Assembly: GCF_001625305.1 (NCBI RefSeq)
Contig: NW_017804620.1
Location: 712,539 to 776,538 of the forward strand
DNA: 64,000 bases
Direction: 5' to 3'
Source: Branchiostoma belcheri
Lineage: Eukaryota; Chordata; Leptocardii; Amphioxiformes; Branchiostomatidae
In this document: piece after piece, positions 61,370 to 64,000 of the stretch
Position numbering within the stretch: the first letter of the stretch is position 1
Layout of the letters: the number at the start of each line of letters is the position of its first letter
Notes under the pieces: generated by a model
The model's input: the letters and a program-made list of their open reading frames with translations, nothing else
Databases searched by the model: none
Told to the model about the DNA's origin: nothing
Program-made: the position numbers and the translations under genes

Positions 61370-61860
61370 TTCCCATGATGGAAAAGTCATCAGGAGACCT
61401 GTAAGTTTTGCATGTGAGCGGAGAGATTTACTGAATTTACAGAGATGTAGATGGCAGTTTATAATCAGAAAGGCCGGCCGTGATTGTTAGTAGCCTCTAC
61501 CAGGCTTCGGAGGCGGCTGAAAAGAGTAGAAATCGGCCAAATAGAGAGAAGCGGGAGTGACAAAGCGGTAGAGGCTAGATTGTTACATCCATTTTATGTT
61601 AGAACACAAAAAGAAGTAGAACTTCTATTTCAATACCGTGGAGATAAAAAGATACCTCCATGGTCAAACTTGATTCACTTCTGTTTCAAACAAAAAGCTT
61701 GGTAATCAGTATATCATTTGCATCCCCCATAATCTGTACCTCCCATCATCAGTGTTTTCCGTGAGGGAAAAGTCATCAGGTTTTACATCAGAGTGGGGAG
61801 GTTTCTACAGAGATGTAGATGGGAGTTTATAATCAGAAAGACCGGGCCATGACGGTTTGT
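61370..61860 (+). repeat. diverged direct duplication, about 110 bp
   Basis: GGAAAAGTCATCAGG, ACAGAGATGTAGATGG and AGTTTATAATCAGAAAG occur in the same order at 61380-61475 and 61770-61845. The first copy's right edge received the MITE at 61491. Confidence 0.75.
61491..61577. mobile_element. deleted MITE (TAGCCTCTACCAGG family)
   Basis: 87 bp; TAGCCTCTACCAGGCTTCGG to GGTAGAGGCTA. The 9-bp duplication is GATTGTTAG / GATTGTTAC. Confidence 0.85.
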
Positions 61861-62113
61861 CATCACACAGGAGGATCCATCAGTGGTTATTTCCCCGGGG
61901 GAGCGCCATCACTCTCAATCTCTCATCGGCATGGCAGGCGGGGGTAGTTCTGCTAATCTCCTAGCAGATCTGTTGGTTCACTTTTAAGAGGTTTAATATT
62001 CTTTTAAATGTCTGTCAACAATGTACAATACTCAAATACTACTTCATGTACAAACATTTCTGTTTGAATCAAATCGTTTTTGTAACATTCAATCCTGTCA
62101 GTATTTATATATG

Positions 62114-62950
62114 AGGGCCTGCAAGCCCTTTTTCGTAAGGCGTAATCAGGCCTTTTTAGCCTTCGTAATCCGTAGGCGGCCGTCCAAAATCATCGTAATT
62201 CGTAATCGGTACATTAGCCGTAACGCGTAATTGGTCGTTTTTATTCTCCGTAAAGCGTAATTAGTTACTTTTATGCGACGTAAATCGTAATCCATGAGAT
62301 CATAAGAGCGTAGGCTGATTTCAAAATGGTCCAATCCACAACCAAAATTTAGGTCTCAAAATGCTGGAAATAGCGTTTCAGAGAGGTTAAAAATTCATTC
62401 TTTCCAGGGGGGGCATGCCCCCGGACCCCCCTAGCAGGCTCGCGCCTGCGGCGCTCGCTGAAATCTTGCCCCCCCCCCCATCAACATTTAAAATCTCGGT
62501 GGTTGTGTAGTGATATTCCCCCCGTTCTGGCAGGTGACATGAGTGGGTTAGGCCACGACTAGGAAGCCAGTATCCACAGCATAATTTTATAATATTTATA
62601 AATGTTTCTTCCTCTATCGCCATGGCTCAGTGGTTATGAAAAGGTTCATCGTCACCTATCGCCCAGTGCCTTCGGCAGCCGCCGGTTCGCACCCGATTTC
62701 GGGTGATTTTGGCACCCGCCAGAACTTGTCTTCACTCCAAAAAAACTCCTGAATCTACCGCCTATGCGCTTTATAATATCAACACAAAGTCAATAGTATT
62801 GACGTAGAACTATTAGTTGCTGTGTTTTAGACTGTCGGGAATCCTCATGATTTAACGTAATTCGTAATCAGCTCTGAGAATTTAACGTAATTCGTAATCG
62901 GCGGCGAAAATTTGGCGTAATTCGTAATCAATACCCCCCTTGCAGGCCCT
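62114..62950. mobile_element. iteron element C, with SINE insertion
   Basis: The ends AGGGCCTGCAAG / CTTGCAGGCCCT are an exact 12-bp pair. Subterminal arrays carry CGTAATTCGTAATCGG-type motifs, about six at the left (62131-62295) and three nearly identical ones at the right (62850-62935). The core has GGGGCATGCCCCCGGACC. A SINE-like segment at about 62605-62720 lies inside. The expected 8-bp duplication is not evident. Confidence 0.75.
62605..62720 (+). mobile_element. tRNA-like SINE head
   Basis: CCATGGCTCAGTGGTTATGA resembles an A-box region and CCGGTTCGCACCC a B box, spaced as in tRNA-derived SINEs. No acceptor-stem pairing or clear anticodon arm, so it is not called as a tRNA gene. Confidence 0.5.
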
Positions 62951-62966
62951 CATGTTAATATGTACA

Positions 62967-62986
62967 NNNNNNNNNNNNNNNNNNNN
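62967..62986. other. assembly gap (20 N)
   Basis: A short fixed-length run of N, probably of unknown true size. Confidence 0.95.
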
Positions 62987-63044
62987 GTTTGTAACATTCT
63001 GATGTCTGAGCACTAAAGATTAGAATATTATGCTACGTTTTATT

Positions 63045-63945
63045 ACCTTCGTCCAAGAAGGTTATGTTTTCTGAGTGTGTTCGTGTATGTGGGTGTGGTG
63101 TGTGTGTGTGTGTGTCAACACGATAACTTGAGAAGGCCTTAATGGATTGTCTTGATACTTGGTAGGTGGGTAGGTCTTGATAAGACCTCAAAATGATTAG
63201 ATTTTGGACCCCCTAGTGGCTTGTTATGGTACTGCAGCTGAACTTCCGGTTTTGATATCTCATGATCTAGACATGCTATGGTGATGAAATTTAGATGGTA
63301 GGTAGCTCTTGTGCTGGGGAAGAAGTGACGTGAGTTTAGGCCTCCTAGCGGCTTGCTCTGGAACTGCAGCGATATATTCTTGAAAATATTCAAAAGGGGA
63401 TAACTCAAGAACCGGTTGACGGATCGTCGTGATTTTTGGTATGTAGGTAGCTTACGTGATCCTTCATATAATTATGTGACAATTATGCAAATATGGATAT
63501 AATTTGCATACTTTATGGTGAAATTCTATAAATCAGCTGCATTCCATGATAGGACAATTAAAGCTTGTGACATTGGTAATTGACAACGAGAGAAACACAG
63601 GAAGATATTGATTATGTTAATAATGACCTAATTTGCATAATTAATGAGAAAATTTTATAATTATGTAATGATAACTGCCTGGAATTTCATACTTGTGGTA
63701 TTTGAAAGTTAAATTGAGGTGAACATCATTAAACATAATTTATTCAAATCAGGACCTCATTTGCATAATTTATTAGGAAATACTAGAATGCAAAGACTGT
63801 TTTTGGTTAAGATTATGATAAAATGATATAATTCATGAAAATTAGGTTCCTATTTCTTAAATCAGGGGGGAATAATCTAATCTATAATTTGTCAGTCATA
63901 AAGATTAACATCATTTGGCGAAGGTATGAGATCGGGGAACTCTAG
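63045..63945 (+). mobile_element. interspersed element with ACCTTCG termini
   Basis: It starts ACCTTCGTCCAAGAAGGTTA, then TG repeats, a body homologous to 4785-5610 (GCAGCTGAACTTCCGG, TTTGCATAATTAATGAG), and ends GGCGAAGGTATGAGATC. Termini differ from the 4785 copy but pair with each other. Non-coding. Confidence 0.75.
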
Positions 63946-63948
63946 TTA

Positions 63949-64000
63949 TAAATGTTTCTTCCTCTATCGCCATGGCTCAGTGGTTATGAAAAGGTTCATC
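63949..64000 (+). mobile_element. second copy of the SINE head, cut by the window end
   Basis: Identical over its 52 visible bases to 62601-62652 (ATAAATGTTTCTTCCTCTAT and onward). Either a young repeat or an assembly duplication around the N gap. Confidence 0.7.

Noticed and set aside
62633-62705. tRNA gene
   Set aside because: A- and B-box-like stretches are present, but acceptor and anticodon stems do not pair; SINE head is the better reading.
1-64000. LTR retroelements, Polintons, CRISPR arrays
   Set aside because: No paired long terminal repeats, integrase, capsid or polymerase frames, and no regularly spaced repeat-spacer array were recognised.

Overview
The window reads as a stretch of an invertebrate chordate genome, most likely a cephalochordate (amphioxus, Branchiostoma). 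This is inference from recognition: intron-poor C2H2 zinc-finger paralogues in tandem, a large leucine-rich-repeat receptor in one coding exon, introns full of palindromic MITEs, tRNA-derived SINEs and minisatellites. No database search was possible. Two assembly gaps are present (552 N at 20307-20858, 20 N at 62967-62986).

Layout. 1-6.9 kb is gene-free: a 50-bp minisatellite, two SINEs, nested MITEs, LINE ends and a degenerate telomere-like tract. 7.0-11 kb holds a single-exon LRR transmembrane receptor gene (+) whose cytoplasmic tail is made of tandem 37-residue repeats that run past the stop codon. 14.5-41.1 kb is a C2H2 zinc-finger cluster: one gene on + (17 fingers), six on - (one cut by the gap) and one broken - copy. 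Each is built from a short non-coding first exon plus one coding exon. A first exon with no gene body lies at 18.2 kb. 41-44.7 kb is repeat-rich. 44.9-59.5 kb is a four-exon multi-pass membrane protein gene (-), TMEM121/CECR6-like (TMEM26-like as alternative), with introns filled by MITEs. 59.6-64 kb is again repeats.

Common themes. The zinc-finger genes share a 5' module of about 160 bp: a promoter-proximal segment with two closely spaced DR1-type nuclear-receptor half-site pairs, followed by the first exon and its GTAAG donor. The DR1 pair persists in the most diverged member, which suggests shared regulation. The coding exons alternate two finger types, so the unit of change is a finger pair. 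No KRAB, SCAN, BTB or SET domain is visible.

Mobile DNA falls into recognisable groups: (i) elements with TAG...CTA ends and 9-bp target duplications (Mutator-like by TSD length), in several subfamilies; (ii) elements starting TACTCTCCAAGCAGAG with 8-9-bp duplications; (iii) elements starting GGCCACACC with 3-bp TTA duplications (PIF/Harbinger-like); (iv) three 0.8-1.3-kb elements with 12-bp inverted ends, 8-bp duplications and subterminal arrays of a short motif whose sequence differs from copy to copy but is uniform within each copy; (v) a family with short termini that covary between copies; (vi) tRNA-derived SINEs and LINE 3' ends. No LTR retroelement, Polinton or CRISPR array was recognised.
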